Shown one piece after another: positions 1-7,462 of a DNA stretch of 13,662 bases. Source of the stretch: Candidatus Omnitrophota bacterium (lineage in GTDB: Bacteria; Omnitrophota; Gorgyraeia; Gygaellales; Profunditerraquicolaceae). The number at the start of each line of letters is the position of its first letter. Position 1 is the first letter of the stretch. The DNA lies in NCBI GenBank assembly GCA_030691725.1, contig JAUYDQ010000098.1:1-13662 (forward strand), in the 5' to 3' direction. The translations under genes were made by a program, and so were the position numbers. The notes below the pieces were generated by a model. It was not told the origin of the DNA, did not search any database, and worked only from the letters and a program-made list of their open reading frames with translations.

Positions 1-167
1 TTCGCCTTAATAAAATTTTCTATTGCCTGCCTTCTGTTTTGATATTCAGTAAAGGGATGGATATTCGGATTATAAAAAAATCCGCTTACCTCAAACCATT
101 TCTCGGTCAATCTCTCCAGAGGATAGATAAGGCACGGCGCACAACAGGTATGGAGTAATAGTTTCAT
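1..167 (-). CDS. queH: Epoxyqueuosine reductase QueH, N-terminal part (cut by window edge)
   Basis: Only the first 55 codons are in the window; the gene runs off the left edge. The translation starts MKLLLHTCCAPC, with an adjacent cysteine pair (Cys8, Cys9) and Cys12, followed by the stretch FFYNPNIHPFTEY (residues 30-42). This combination is the hallmark N-terminus of QueH (formerly DUF208), the metal-dependent enzyme that reduces epoxyqueuosine to queuosine in the last step of tRNA wobble-base modification and replaces the cobalamin-dependent QueG in many bacteria. The start is ATG at 165-167, 8 nt after the stop of the preceding small membrane-protein gene, so the two are probably co-transcribed. 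I see no strong Shine-Dalgarno sequence. The remaining cysteines of the family would lie outside the window and cannot be checked. Confidence 0.9.
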   Translation of the reverse strand, partial: MKLLLHTCCAPCLIYPLERLTEKWFEVSGFFYNPNIHPFTEYQNRRQAIENFIKA

Positions 168-175
168 ATTCGTAA

Positions 176-502
176 TTAACGGAATAATTCTTTAACCTTT
201 GTCGAATTGAAATACATAATGAGTAACAACGGATAAATAATTGCAACAAGCAAAATTAAAGTAGGCATCTTCCCGATGTTAACTAAAGTAAAGGCAATAC
301 TTAAGGACAGCAAAATATTAAGCCCTATCAATGCCCACTTTTTAAACTTATAAACACTCCAATAAATTACAAGCCCAACTATACCTGCTATTATCATTAG
401 GATATTTTTCTGCCATACCCCCCCGGCAATATTCATTAATCCACCGATTACTCCTAACCCAATTAAAATTTGACCCAAAACAGGCCATTTTTTAGTATCC
501 AC
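176..502 (-). CDS. Small four-helix membrane protein of unknown function
   Basis: A 108-residue protein that I do not recognise. It is strongly hydrophobic with four likely membrane segments at about residues 9-28, 33-50, 55-76 and 80-98, short loops, and a charged C-terminal tail (STKVKELFR). No cysteine pairs, catalytic motif or signal peptidase site are visible. The start is GTG at 500-502, chosen because a perfect GGAGG lies 4 nt upstream and no in-frame ATG fits it. The gene ends 8 nt before queH and is preceded by a 314-nt gap full of repeats, so it is probably the first gene of a small unit with queH. A role linked to queuosine (for instance precursor uptake) is conceivable from position only; the usual queuosine-precursor transporters are larger, so I do not propose it as the function. 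Confidence 0.75.
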   Translation of the reverse strand: MDTKKWPVLGQILIGLGVIGGLMNIAGGVWQKNILMIIAGIVGLVIYWSVYKFKKWALIGLNILLSLSIAFTLVNIGKMPTLILLVAIIYPLLLIMYFNSTKVKELFR

Positions 503-506
503 ATTT

Positions 507-511
507 CCTCC
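507..511 (-). promoter_or_regulatory. Shine-Dalgarno GGAGG of the small membrane-protein gene
   Basis: Reading on the minus strand, GGAGG is followed by AAAT and then the GTG start codon at 500-502. It is the clearest ribosome-binding site near this end of the window and decides the GTG start. The overlapping ATG at this spot lies in another frame. Confidence 0.7.
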
Positions 512-573
512 TTTTTTAAATGGATCTGGCGAATTTTCGAGCGAATGGAGCTTTTAGCCAATCTTTATATTAA

Positions 574-740
574 ATTTTATGGGTTCGGTTCGAGGCGCAT
601 AAGAAATTTTTTGGCAAACGTCTGCAAGGATTTACGAGGAGTAGAGGGCAATTCCTTACGTTAGCCTAACCGAAAACGACGAGTAAACCGTAGCAGACGG
701 CAAAAAATTTCAGCACGCGAACAACATCCCGCAGCAAAAT
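574..740. repeat. Large nested imperfect palindrome (about 167 nt)
   Basis: A series of complementary blocks is arranged concentrically around a centre near 655-660: 574-578 with 736-740, 581-583 with 728-730, 588-592 with 718-722, 604-613 with 701-710 (10 bp, AAATTTTTTG), 619-625 with 693-699 (7 bp, CGTCTGC), 628-629 with 688-689 and 631-635 with 683-687. A small inner palindrome, GTTAG-C-CTAAC, sits at 660-670. No gene is convincing here on either strand. The arrangement would give a long bulged hairpin as RNA, or a cruciform-like element as DNA. It could be a dispersed non-autonomous repeat or a structured RNA; the sequence alone does not decide. Confidence 0.7.
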
Positions 741-759
741 ACTAAATATACCTTAATTT

Positions 760-817
760 GGGGACACCTTTCCGATTGGATGCAAAGACGGCTTCCGATT
801 GGTTTAAAAGACGTCCC
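760..817. repeat. REP-like element: GGGAC/GTCCC ends around a 23-bp tandem repeat
   Basis: GGGAC at 761-765 (inside TTTGGGGACACC) is complementary to GTCCC at 813-817. Between them two near-identical 23-nt units follow each other, 770-792 and 793-815; both begin TTCCGATTGG and share AAAGACG, with 19 of 23 positions equal. The right end touches the ruvB stop codon (817-819). The GGGGACACC-type end resembles, from general knowledge, short palindromic REP sequences that accompany REP-associated tyrosine transposases; no such transposase is in this window, so the link is an inference. Confidence 0.55.
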
Positions 818-1863
818 TAAAAGAGTTCTTCTTGTTTTTCGTATTTTATACCGAAGTGCTCGAAGGCTAACTTTGTGGCAATCCTACCTCTTGATGTGCG
901 TTTTATATATCCTGCTTTTAATAAATATGGTTCTATGGTATCTGCAATAGTATCTACTTCTTCATTGAGACTGGCAGCAAGGGATTCTATACCTACTGGC
1001 CCACCGCCAAAAGATTCAAGCATCAACCTTAAGACCTTGCGGTCTATCTCATCAAAGCCAGCCTTATCAATACCCAACTCATCCAAGGTTTTTGCCGCAA
1101 CCTCAAGATTTATCTTATCTATCTTGGATACCTGCGCATAATCTCTAATGCGGCGTAATAGACGATTGGCAATCCGTGGTGTTCCGCGGGCGCGCCGCGC
1201 AATCTCTTTGGCTGCTTCTTCGTCTATATTCATGCCTAAAGTTTTCGCAGAATGTTTTATAATCCTGGCTAAGTCCTCTATGAGATAAAAATCCAAATGA
1301 TAAAATATCCCAAACCTTCCCCGCAAAGGCGCAGCTAATAAACCCGTCCTCGTAGTAGCGCCCACCAAGGTAAAAGGCTTAAGATTAAATTTTATGGTCC
1401 TGGCATATTGGCCCTTGTCAATCACAAAATCAATCTGAAAACTCTCCATTGCCGGATAAAGAAATTCCTCCACTACCTTAGAAAGCCGGTGAATTTCATC
1501 AATAAAAAGTATATCGCCACTTTCCAGATTAGTTAATATGCCGATAAGGTCGCCTGCGCGCTCAATAGCGGGCCCGGAAGTAGCAGTTATTTTTGTGCCC
1601 ATCTCATGGGCAATAATATGAGCTAAACTGGTCTTGCCTAATCCGGGCGGGCCGCTTAAAAGAATATGTTCAAGTGGTTCTTTTCTTTGTTTAGTAGCAG
1701 TTATGCAAACTTTCAGATTATCCGTTATCTCTTTTTGGCCTACAAACTCTGTGAGCCTGCGCGGCCTTAAAGAGATATTTAAAACAACATCTTCTTCGGT
1801 TTCCTGGACTTTATCAATGGCTTTGTTGCCTTCGAATAGCTTATGTCTTGTTTCTTCTGTCAT
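817..1863 (-). CDS. ruvB: Holliday junction branch migration ATPase RuvB
   Basis: RuvB is the hexameric AAA+ motor that, loaded by RuvA, drives branch migration of Holliday junctions during recombinational repair. The 348-residue product has the family's usual length. Visible motifs are Walker A GPPGLGKTS (71-79), Walker B with DEIHRL (122-127), the sensor stretch GATTRTG (168-174) and the arginine-finger region LRGRFG (180-185), followed by the small AAA+ lid and a C-terminal winged helix with the typical GGGPVGIESLA stretch. The family usually has LRDRFG, so Gly182 is a mild variant. The ATG at 1861-1863 lies inside the end of scpA (23-nt overlap), suggesting translational coupling. It is the last gene of the long operon; a repeat-filled gap follows. 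Neither ruvA nor ruvC is beside it. Confidence 0.96.
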   Translation of the reverse strand: MTEETRHKLFEGNKAIDKVQETEEDVVLNISLRPRRLTEFVGQKEITDNLKVCITATKQRKEPLEHILLSGPPGLGKTSLAHIIAHEMGTKITATSGPAIERAGDLIGILTNLESGDILFIDEIHRLSKVVEEFLYPAMESFQIDFVIDKGQYARTIKFNLKPFTLVGATTRTGLLAAPLRGRFGIFYHLDFYLIEDLARIIKHSAKTLGMNIDEEAAKEIARRARGTPRIANRLLRRIRDYAQVSKIDKINLEVAAKTLDELGIDKAGFDEIDRKVLRLMLESFGGGPVGIESLAASLNEEVDTIADTIEPYLLKAGYIKRTSRGRIATKLAFEHFGIKYEKQEELF

Positions 1864-2590
1864 AAGGTATGATATTTTCCTTGTTCCTGATAATCTCTAT
1901 TTCCTGAAATAACCCTTTTTGCCGTGTAATAATCTCTTTCAGCTTAATTAATTCTAATATAGCTAAAAAGGTGACGACTATCTCTATCTTATTTTTTGCT
2001 TTGGTAAATAACTCAGAAAGGCGCAAGCTAGATAAGACAAGTAACATATGCAAAATATCGTGAACTTTTTCTTCAACGGTAAATTCATCTTTTATGACCT
2101 CATAGAATAATTCCTTAGGAACGCCTTCTAATGCCGCAGAAAAAGCAGTAATTAAATCAAAGAGGCTTGCCTCAAAATATACTTGATTGTCTTCGGGAAT
2201 CTCCTGTTCGAGTGATTTTGGCCGTTTAAATACATCGCGTTGGTCGGTCTCCCTTTCTCTTAGGTTTTGCGCTATCTCTTTAAACTTTTCATACTCTAAC
2301 AGCCGCTTTACTAATTCTGCCCTGGGGTCTTCCTGCACTTCGGATGCTTCTTGTGGCTCTTCTATCGGCAATAGCATCTTGGATTTAATCTGCATAAGTG
2401 TTGCTGCCATTACCAGAAATTCACCGGCGATATTTAAATTAAGCAGCCGCATAATATCCATGTACTTAAGGTACTGCTCGGTAACCTCGGCAATAGGGAT
2501 ATCATATATATTTAAATGGTCTTTTTTTACTAAATATAAAAGCAGGTCTAGGGGGCCCTCAAATATCTCTAACTTTATTTTGTAGCTCAT
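1841..2590 (-). CDS. scpA: Segregation and condensation protein A (ScpA kleisin)
   Basis: ScpA is the kleisin subunit that bridges the SMC heads in the bacterial condensin-like complex with ScpB, acting in chromosome compaction and segregation. The 249-residue product opens with the family signature FEGPLDLLLYLVKK (about residues 9-22), followed by DIPIAEVTEQYL and by EFLVMAATLMQIKSKMLLP, which form the N-terminal helical domain. An acidic linker (EEPQEASEVQEDPRAE) and a C-terminal winged-helix part with VVTFLAILELIKLKEI complete it. Its ATG overlaps the trpS stop as ATGA (2587-2590), and its end overlaps ruvB by 23 nt. ScpB, usually the next gene, is not adjacent and must be elsewhere if present. 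Confidence 0.95.
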   Translation of the reverse strand: MSYKIKLEIFEGPLDLLLYLVKKDHLNIYDIPIAEVTEQYLKYMDIMRLLNLNIAGEFLVMAATLMQIKSKMLLPIEEPQEASEVQEDPRAELVKRLLEYEKFKEIAQNLRERETDQRDVFKRPKSLEQEIPEDNQVYFEASLFDLITAFSAALEGVPKELFYEVIKDEFTVEEKVHDILHMLLVLSSLRLSELFTKAKNKIEIVVTFLAILELIKLKEIITRQKGLFQEIEIIRNKENIIPYDRRNKT

Positions 2591-3573
2591 ACTAAATTAA
2601 GTAAGCCCTTTACCTCGGATAGAGTCTTAGATGCAACTCTACCCGCTTGTTTTGAACCTTGTTCTAATATATCAAATATATGCTTTTTGTCCTTAAGAAG
2701 CTCTGTCCTCTTTTTTTGAATAGGTTCTAAAAAGTTAATCAGGATTTCAGCTAATTCTTTCTTGCAATCAGTGCAACCAATCTGGGCTTTGTGGCAGAGT
2801 TCATCGATTTCTTTTTTTCTCTCAGGTGCAAATACTGCATAGTAACTATGCACATTGCATGTCTGGGGATGCCCGGGGTCAGTGAACTTGATTCTCAAAG
2901 GGTCAGTAAACATACTCTGAACTTTCAGGCGGATATTCTTAGGCCCCTCTGAGATGGCGATAAAATTATTATAACTCTTGCTCATCTTGCGGCCATCAAG
3001 CCCTAAAATCCTGGGCGTCTTGGTTAATAGTGCCTGGGCTTGAGGAAAAATATCTTTTTTATAAAGACTGTTAAATCTGCGGCTGATTTCTCGGGTTAAC
3101 TCTAAATGCGGAAGCTGGTCTTCGCCGACCGGAACTGCCTCGGCCTTATAAAGCAAAATATCCGCAGCCTGTAAAACCGGGTATCCCAGGAAACCAAAAG
3201 TACTTAAATCACGGTTAGTTATCTCGCGTAGTTGTTCTTTATATGTGGGGCAGCGCTCAAGCCAGCCTAAAGGAGTAATAACAGAAAAAATCATGTATAA
3301 TTCTAAATGTTCCTGAACATGGGATTGAATAAAAATAGTGGATTTTTTAGGAGAGATACCGCAGGCAAGCCAATCAATAACATCATTGATAAGATTTTCT
3401 TTTAAATCGGCAGGGTCAGCATATTCCGACATCAACGCATGCCAATCTGCAACCATAAAGAAACATTCATATTCATCCTGTAGTTTTACCCAATTATCTA
3501 ATGCGCCCACCAGATGCCCTATGTGCAACGGGCCTGTTGGCCGCATCCCGCTTAATATTCTTTTTTTCGTCAT
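2587..3573 (-). CDS. trpS: Tryptophanyl-tRNA synthetase
   Basis: A class Ic aminoacyl-tRNA synthetase that charges tRNA(Trp) with tryptophan in the cytoplasm. At 328 residues it matches the compact bacterial TrpRS length. The Rossmann-fold signature HIGH is seen as PLHIGHLVGAL (15-25) and the second as KMSKS (196-200) in DGRKMSKSYNN. Typical family stretches include TPLGWLERCPTYKEQ and GEDQLPHLELTREI. The ATG at 3571-3573 is 6 nt after the infB stop, with no obvious Shine-Dalgarno sequence, which suggests translation by re-initiation after infB. The downstream scpA start overlaps its stop codon by ATGA. Placement of trpS directly after infB is less usual than the other gene neighbours here. 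Confidence 0.97.
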   Translation of the reverse strand: MTKKRILSGMRPTGPLHIGHLVGALDNWVKLQDEYECFFMVADWHALMSEYADPADLKENLINDVIDWLACGISPKKSTIFIQSHVQEHLELYMIFSVITPLGWLERCPTYKEQLREITNRDLSTFGFLGYPVLQAADILLYKAEAVPVGEDQLPHLELTREISRRFNSLYKKDIFPQAQALLTKTPRILGLDGRKMSKSYNNFIAISEGPKNIRLKVQSMFTDPLRIKFTDPGHPQTCNVHSYYAVFAPERKKEIDELCHKAQIGCTDCKKELAEILINFLEPIQKKRTELLKDKKHIFDILEQGSKQAGRVASKTLSEVKGLLNLV

Positions 3574-3579
3574 TTTGTA

Positions 3580-5793
3580 TTATTTATCTTCGAGTTTACG
3601 GGCTATTTTTTCTATATCGTAAGCCTCGATTATATCGCCTTCTCTGATATCTTCAAAGCCACTCAGAGTTATACCGCAATCAAATCCTTCCTGAACATCC
3701 CTTACATCATCTTTAAAACGCTTTAAAGAGGAGATTTTTCCCTCAAATATAACCTCGCCATTTCTTACCAGGCTAACAGAGGCAGTGCGATTAATCTTGC
3801 CCTTGGTTACAAAACAACCCGCTACTGTTCCTGCGCGCGTTAACTTAAACATCTTTCTTACCTCAACCCTGCCTAAGAAGACCTTTTTTAATTTTGGTTC
3901 AAGCATACCCTCTAAAGCTGCCTTTATATCATTGGCTAATTCATAAATAATATTATACGTCCTTATATCTACGCCTTCTTTAGCGCCTAATTCTTTAGCG
4001 CCTTCTTCTGCATCGACATGGAATCCTAATATAAGGGCATCTGAAGCTATGGCTAATATCACATCTGATGTATTTATGCTGCCCACGCCTTCATGTATAA
4101 TATTCCATTTTATTTCTAAAGACTGTAACTTGCTTAATGTCTCTTTTATCGCCTCCAGTGACCCTTGTACATCTGCCTTAATAATTAACTTTAATTCCTT
4201 AATTTTTCCTTCTTGTATTTGAGAATGCAAATCTTCTAGGCTAATTCTTTTGACTACCTTCATCTGCTGCTGTCTTTCATTCTCCTGCCGCTTTGATGCC
4301 AATTCCCTTGCCACTTTTTCATCATCAATAACAAAGAACTGTTCTCCTACCCCGGGGATGCCCGATAAACCGGAAACCTCAACCGGAAAAGAAGGGCCAA
4401 CGCTAGTTACAGATTGACCGCGATCATTATACATCGCCTTTATCTTGCCGTAATATTTATCCGCGATTATCACTTCACCTAAATGTAAGGTACCATTTTG
4501 CACAAGTAAAGTTGCTACCGGGCCCCTGCCTTTAGATAACTTTGCCTCTATAACCACGCCGCGAGCTAATCTGTCAGGGTTTGCTTTTAACTCTAACATC
4601 TGAGCCTCTAAAATTATCATCTCTAATAAATTATCGATTCCCTGACCTGTTTTTGCTGACACGGGTACGGTAATAGTCTTACCGCCCCAGTCCTCGGCAG
4701 CAAGATTAAGCTGGGAAAGTTGTTTTTTGACCCGATCAATATCAGCCTGAGGTTTATCGACTTTATTTATGGCGATAATTATCGGCACACCCGCAGCGCG
4801 CGCATGGTCTATGGCTTCCTGGGTCTGAGGCATAACTCCGTCATCTGCAGCAACTACTAAAACAACGATATCAGTAATACCGGCTCCCCGCGCACGCATA
4901 GCAGTAAAAGCTTCGTGGCCCGGCGTATCCAAAAAAGTAATCTCACCGCGCGGCAGAACAACCTTATAAGCGCCGATATGTTGAGTAATACCTCCATATT
5001 CGGATTCCGCAACTTTAGTTTTTCGAATGGCATCCAAAAGCGAAGTCTTGCCATGGTCAACGTGGCCCATAAAGGTGACTATGGGCGAACGGGGCTGTAA
5101 AAGTTCACTCTTATCTGTCTCTTGGTGTATACGCAAAGCTAATTCTTCCTGGCCAGGCGCCTTTTTTATCTCGTAGCCATATTTTTGGCAGACTTTCGCT
5201 ACTACCAGTTCTTCTAAAATCTGATTTATACCCGCCATTAAGCCTAAACCCATTAAGGTTTTAATTAAAAGGGAAGGCTTCTCTTGTAATTTAATAGCTA
5301 AATCTTTTACTGTAATCGGCAGATTTAATTCTAATGTCTTCAGTGCCACCTTAGGCTGTTCGACTGGTAATGGTTTCTGTTCTATAGGTCGGGAGACCAT
5401 GGTTTGGCTTCCGATAGCCAAAGCCATAGGCGGCTTTTCTACTTTTTTAGGAATTATTTTGATTTCTTTTGTTACGGAAGGTGCTTTAACTTCCTCTACC
5501 ACAGAAGCCTGGGATGGCAAAGGCTTTTGTTCTATAGCCGGCTTTTCTTCCTTTTTGATGACTTTTTTAGGAGAGGTTATTCTTTCTTTAACTATTTCTT
5601 GCGGGATAACTCTTGGCTTAGGAGCGATTGTCAGATGAGGTTTGGTCTTTGCTAAATTTTGAGCCCTATGAACAGCTGCAGGAGCTGATTTCTTAAGCAA
5701 TTTAGCTTTTGTTACCTTGCGTGTTATCTTTTTCTTCTCTGTGCCTTGTGTCTTTTTCTTGATAGCAGTCTTTTTTTCTTTTATCTTTGCCAT
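3580..5793 (-). CDS. infB: Translation initiation factor IF-2
   Basis: IF-2 is the GTPase that brings fMet-tRNA to the 30S subunit and promotes 50S joining. The 737-residue product starts with a Lys-, Pro- and Val-rich low-complexity region (about 1-150) that contains IEQKPLP twice (87-93 and 137-143). The small IF2-N domain follows (about 155-210). GTPase motifs are G1 GHVDHGKT (243-250), G3 DTPGH (289-293), G4 NKVD (343-346) and G5 SAKTG (379-383), followed by the beta-barrel domains II to IV up to the C-terminal fMet-tRNA-binding barrel. The N-terminal region is of modest length for the family. The ATG lies 9 nt after nusA, fitting the classical rimP-nusA-infB order. No recognisable Shine-Dalgarno sequence is present in the short gap. 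Confidence 0.98.
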   Translation of the reverse strand: MAKIKEKKTAIKKKTQGTEKKKITRKVTKAKLLKKSAPAAVHRAQNLAKTKPHLTIAPKPRVIPQEIVKERITSPKKVIKKEEKPAIEQKPLPSQASVVEEVKAPSVTKEIKIIPKKVEKPPMALAIGSQTMVSRPIEQKPLPVEQPKVALKTLELNLPITVKDLAIKLQEKPSLLIKTLMGLGLMAGINQILEELVVAKVCQKYGYEIKKAPGQEELALRIHQETDKSELLQPRSPIVTFMGHVDHGKTSLLDAIRKTKVAESEYGGITQHIGAYKVVLPRGEITFLDTPGHEAFTAMRARGAGITDIVVLVVAADDGVMPQTQEAIDHARAAGVPIIIAINKVDKPQADIDRVKKQLSQLNLAAEDWGGKTITVPVSAKTGQGIDNLLEMIILEAQMLELKANPDRLARGVVIEAKLSKGRGPVATLLVQNGTLHLGEVIIADKYYGKIKAMYNDRGQSVTSVGPSFPVEVSGLSGIPGVGEQFFVIDDEKVARELASKRQENERQQQMKVVKRISLEDLHSQIQEGKIKELKLIIKADVQGSLEAIKETLSKLQSLEIKWNIIHEGVGSINTSDVILAIASDALILGFHVDAEEGAKELGAKEGVDIRTYNIIYELANDIKAALEGMLEPKLKKVFLGRVEVRKMFKLTRAGTVAGCFVTKGKINRTASVSLVRNGEVIFEGKISSLKRFKDDVRDVQEGFDCGITLSGFEDIREGDIIEAYDIEKIARKLEDK

Positions 5794-5802
5794 GGAATAT
5801 TC

Positions 5803-6978
5803 TTATTTTTGTGCCTGTTTTGCCTGCCCAATAATCTTTTTTGCTTTCTTCTCTCCGATACCTTTTATTTTCATCAAATCTTTAATATCAGCCTGCAAAA
5901 TATCTTCTATGGTCTTGAACCCGGCTTCATTAAGACTCTCAAGGGTCTTCTCTCCGACGCCGGATAACTGCTCCAATGAGACCGTTTCTTTTTCTTCTTT
6001 TTCTATTTTTTCCTCTTTTTCTTTTGGCGCTACACCTGCTGTAGCTTTTGTGCGTATATCTAATCCCCAACCAATAAGATGAGAGGCAAGCCTGACGTTC
6101 TGACCGTGTTTGCCGATAGCCAGCGAAAGCTGGTCGTCGTCCACAATAACTTCTGCCTTAAGATTATCTTTATCTAATTTTATCTCGGATACCTTCGCAG
6201 GCGATAGCGCTGCTTTTATATATTCCCTTATATCATCGCTATAGCGCACAATATCGATTTTCTCGCCTTGTAATTCATTCACAATATTCCTTATGCGGTT
6301 TCCCCGCATGCCCACACAGGCGCCCACAGAATCAACCTTTTCGTTCTTGGACCAAACTGCAATCTTGCTGCGCGCTCCCGGCTCTCGCGATATAGACTTT
6401 ATCTCAACTATGCCTTCATAAATTTCAGGGATCTCTAAGTCAAATAATTTCTTGAGCAGATTTGTATGCGTGCGTGACAGAATTATCTGCGGCCCGCGCG
6501 TATCTTTCTTTACCTCTACGACATATGTGCAGATACGCTGGCCCTGCCTAAATTCCTCTTTAGGAGACTGTTCGCGCTTCGGGAGAATCCCTTCTGTTTT
6601 ACCTAAGAGATCAACTATAATATTACCCTTGTCGAACCTGTATACCGTGCCGCTTACAATCTCACCCACTTTGCCTTTAAACTCATTGAACACAACATCC
6701 TTCTCTGCCTCGCGTATCTTCTGTATAATTACCTGCCTGGCTGTGGAAGCAGCAATGCGGCCAAAGTCTATGGAGGTAATCTCTTCTTTATTTCTAAAGG
6801 CCGTGATTTTTCCGGTATTGCGGTCGAGTTCTATTTTTAATTCTTCATCGGGCTTGATATTAAGGGTGCGGCGCGCAGCGCTTACCAACGCGCTTTCTAC
6901 AGCCTCGATAAGAACTTCTTTCTTTATTCCTTTTTCTCTTTCCATCTGATCTAATATATCTAATAACTCTTGGCTCAT
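5803..6978 (-). CDS. nusA: Transcription termination/antitermination factor NusA
   Basis: NusA binds RNA polymerase and nascent RNA and modulates pausing, intrinsic termination and antitermination. The 391-residue product has the N-terminal polymerase-binding domain (about 1-100), an S1 domain (about 105-170; [15 protein letters not shown]), KH1 (about 200-275, containing [19 protein letters not shown]) and KH2 (about 275-310, containing [14 protein letters not shown]). After a charged Glu/Lys linker (318-332) it ends in a helix-hairpin-helix module (about 334-391) with [12 protein letters not shown] and [13 protein letters not shown], in place of the acidic repeats of E. coli NusA. The ATG at 6976-6978 has GGAG 6 nt upstream (6985-6988). 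The order rimP, nusA, infB is the classical one, and NusA is known in other bacteria to act on this operon, though no site is visible here. Confidence 0.97.
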   Translation of the reverse strand: MSQELLDILDQMEREKGIKKEVLIEAVESALVSAARRTLNIKPDEELKIELDRNTGKITAFRNKEEITSIDFGRIAASTARQVIIQKIREAEKDVVFNEFKGKVGEIVSGTVYRFDKGNIIVDLLGKTEGILPKREQSPKEEFRQGQRICTYVVEVKKDTRGPQIILSRTHTNLLKKLFDLEIPEIYEGIVEIKSISREPGARSKIAVWSKNEKVDSVGACVGMRGNRIRNIVNELQGEKIDIVRYSDDIREYIKAALSPAKVSEIKLDKDNLKAEVIVDDDQLSLAIGKHGQNVRLASHLIGWGLDIRTKATAGVAPKEKEEKIEKEEKETVSLEQLSGVGEKTLESLNEAGFKTIEDILQADIKDLMKIKGIGEKKAKKIIGQAKQAQK

Positions 6979-7000
6979 AATAATCTCCGTCCTTGCGATA

Positions 7001-7462
7001 CTACTCTATTACTTGTTTTGCCTTGTTAATCTTTGTTAACGGTATCTCTATAATCTCATTGTTGTTCCCAATATATACCGAATCATTCTCTACTTTATTT
7101 ATCACTCCCTCAAACTCAATTTTACCATTTACTGGCTCATTAAGAAAGAATCTCGCTTTTTTATCGACACAGCGTGAAAAATCATTCTTTGTCTTAAGCG
7201 GCCGGTCCAAACCCGGAGAGGCAACTTCCAGAATATACCTTGTTTGTAATATATCTTTCTCATCTAATAGATTACTTATCTGGACATTAAGCCCAAAGCA
7301 TTCATCTAAAGTTATACCGCCCTCGGGCCTGTCTACCAGAATCCTTACGATTAAATCTCTTCCTTCATGCCGCAAGATAAGGTCTACCAAATCCAGTCTT
7401 TGAATTTTTAGGTAATCACCGATAATATCTTTTAACTCGGCTATGATTTCCTGTCTATCCAT
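7001..7462 (-). CDS. rimP: Ribosome maturation factor RimP
   Basis: RimP assists assembly of the 30S ribosomal subunit. The 153-residue product has the usual length and the family signature LEVASPGLDRPLK, preceded by VRILVDRPEGGITLDEC, in the N-terminal alpha/beta domain. The C-terminal part is a small beta-barrel (about 95-150). The start is ATG at 7460-7462, overlapping the end of proS by 8 nt, with AGAGG (7470-7474) 7 nt upstream inside proS. It lies 22 nt before nusA, the largest gap in the operon, and keeps the common rimP-nusA-infB order. Confidence 0.94.
   Translation of the reverse strand: MDRQEIIAELKDIIGDYLKIQRLDLVDLILRHEGRDLIVRILVDRPEGGITLDECFGLNVQISNLLDEKDILQTRYILEVASPGLDRPLKTKNDFSRCVDKKARFFLNEPVNGKIEFEGVINKVENDSVYIGNNNEIIEIPLTKINKAKQVIE

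Noticed and set aside
512..600. AT-rich stretch with TAATATAAA as a promoter for the small membrane-protein gene
   Set aside because: A -10-like hexamer can be picked out, but no matching -35 element at proper spacing is seen, so I do not call it.
470..664. Plus-strand open frame of 64 codons over the ruvB-downstream gap
   Set aside because: It overlaps the start of the small membrane-protein gene and the left half of the palindrome, has no ribosome-binding site and shows no recognisable protein features.
761..817. Possible rho-independent terminator after ruvB
   Set aside because: The 5-bp stem is separated by 47 nt and is not followed by a T-run on the minus strand, so a REP-like repeat is the better description.
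5399..6082. Plus-strand open frames opposite infB and the end of nusA, rich in Phe and Ser
   Set aside because: They are the antisense reading of Lys- and Glu-rich codons in IF-2 and NusA; hydrophobicity is a by-product and no start signals are seen.
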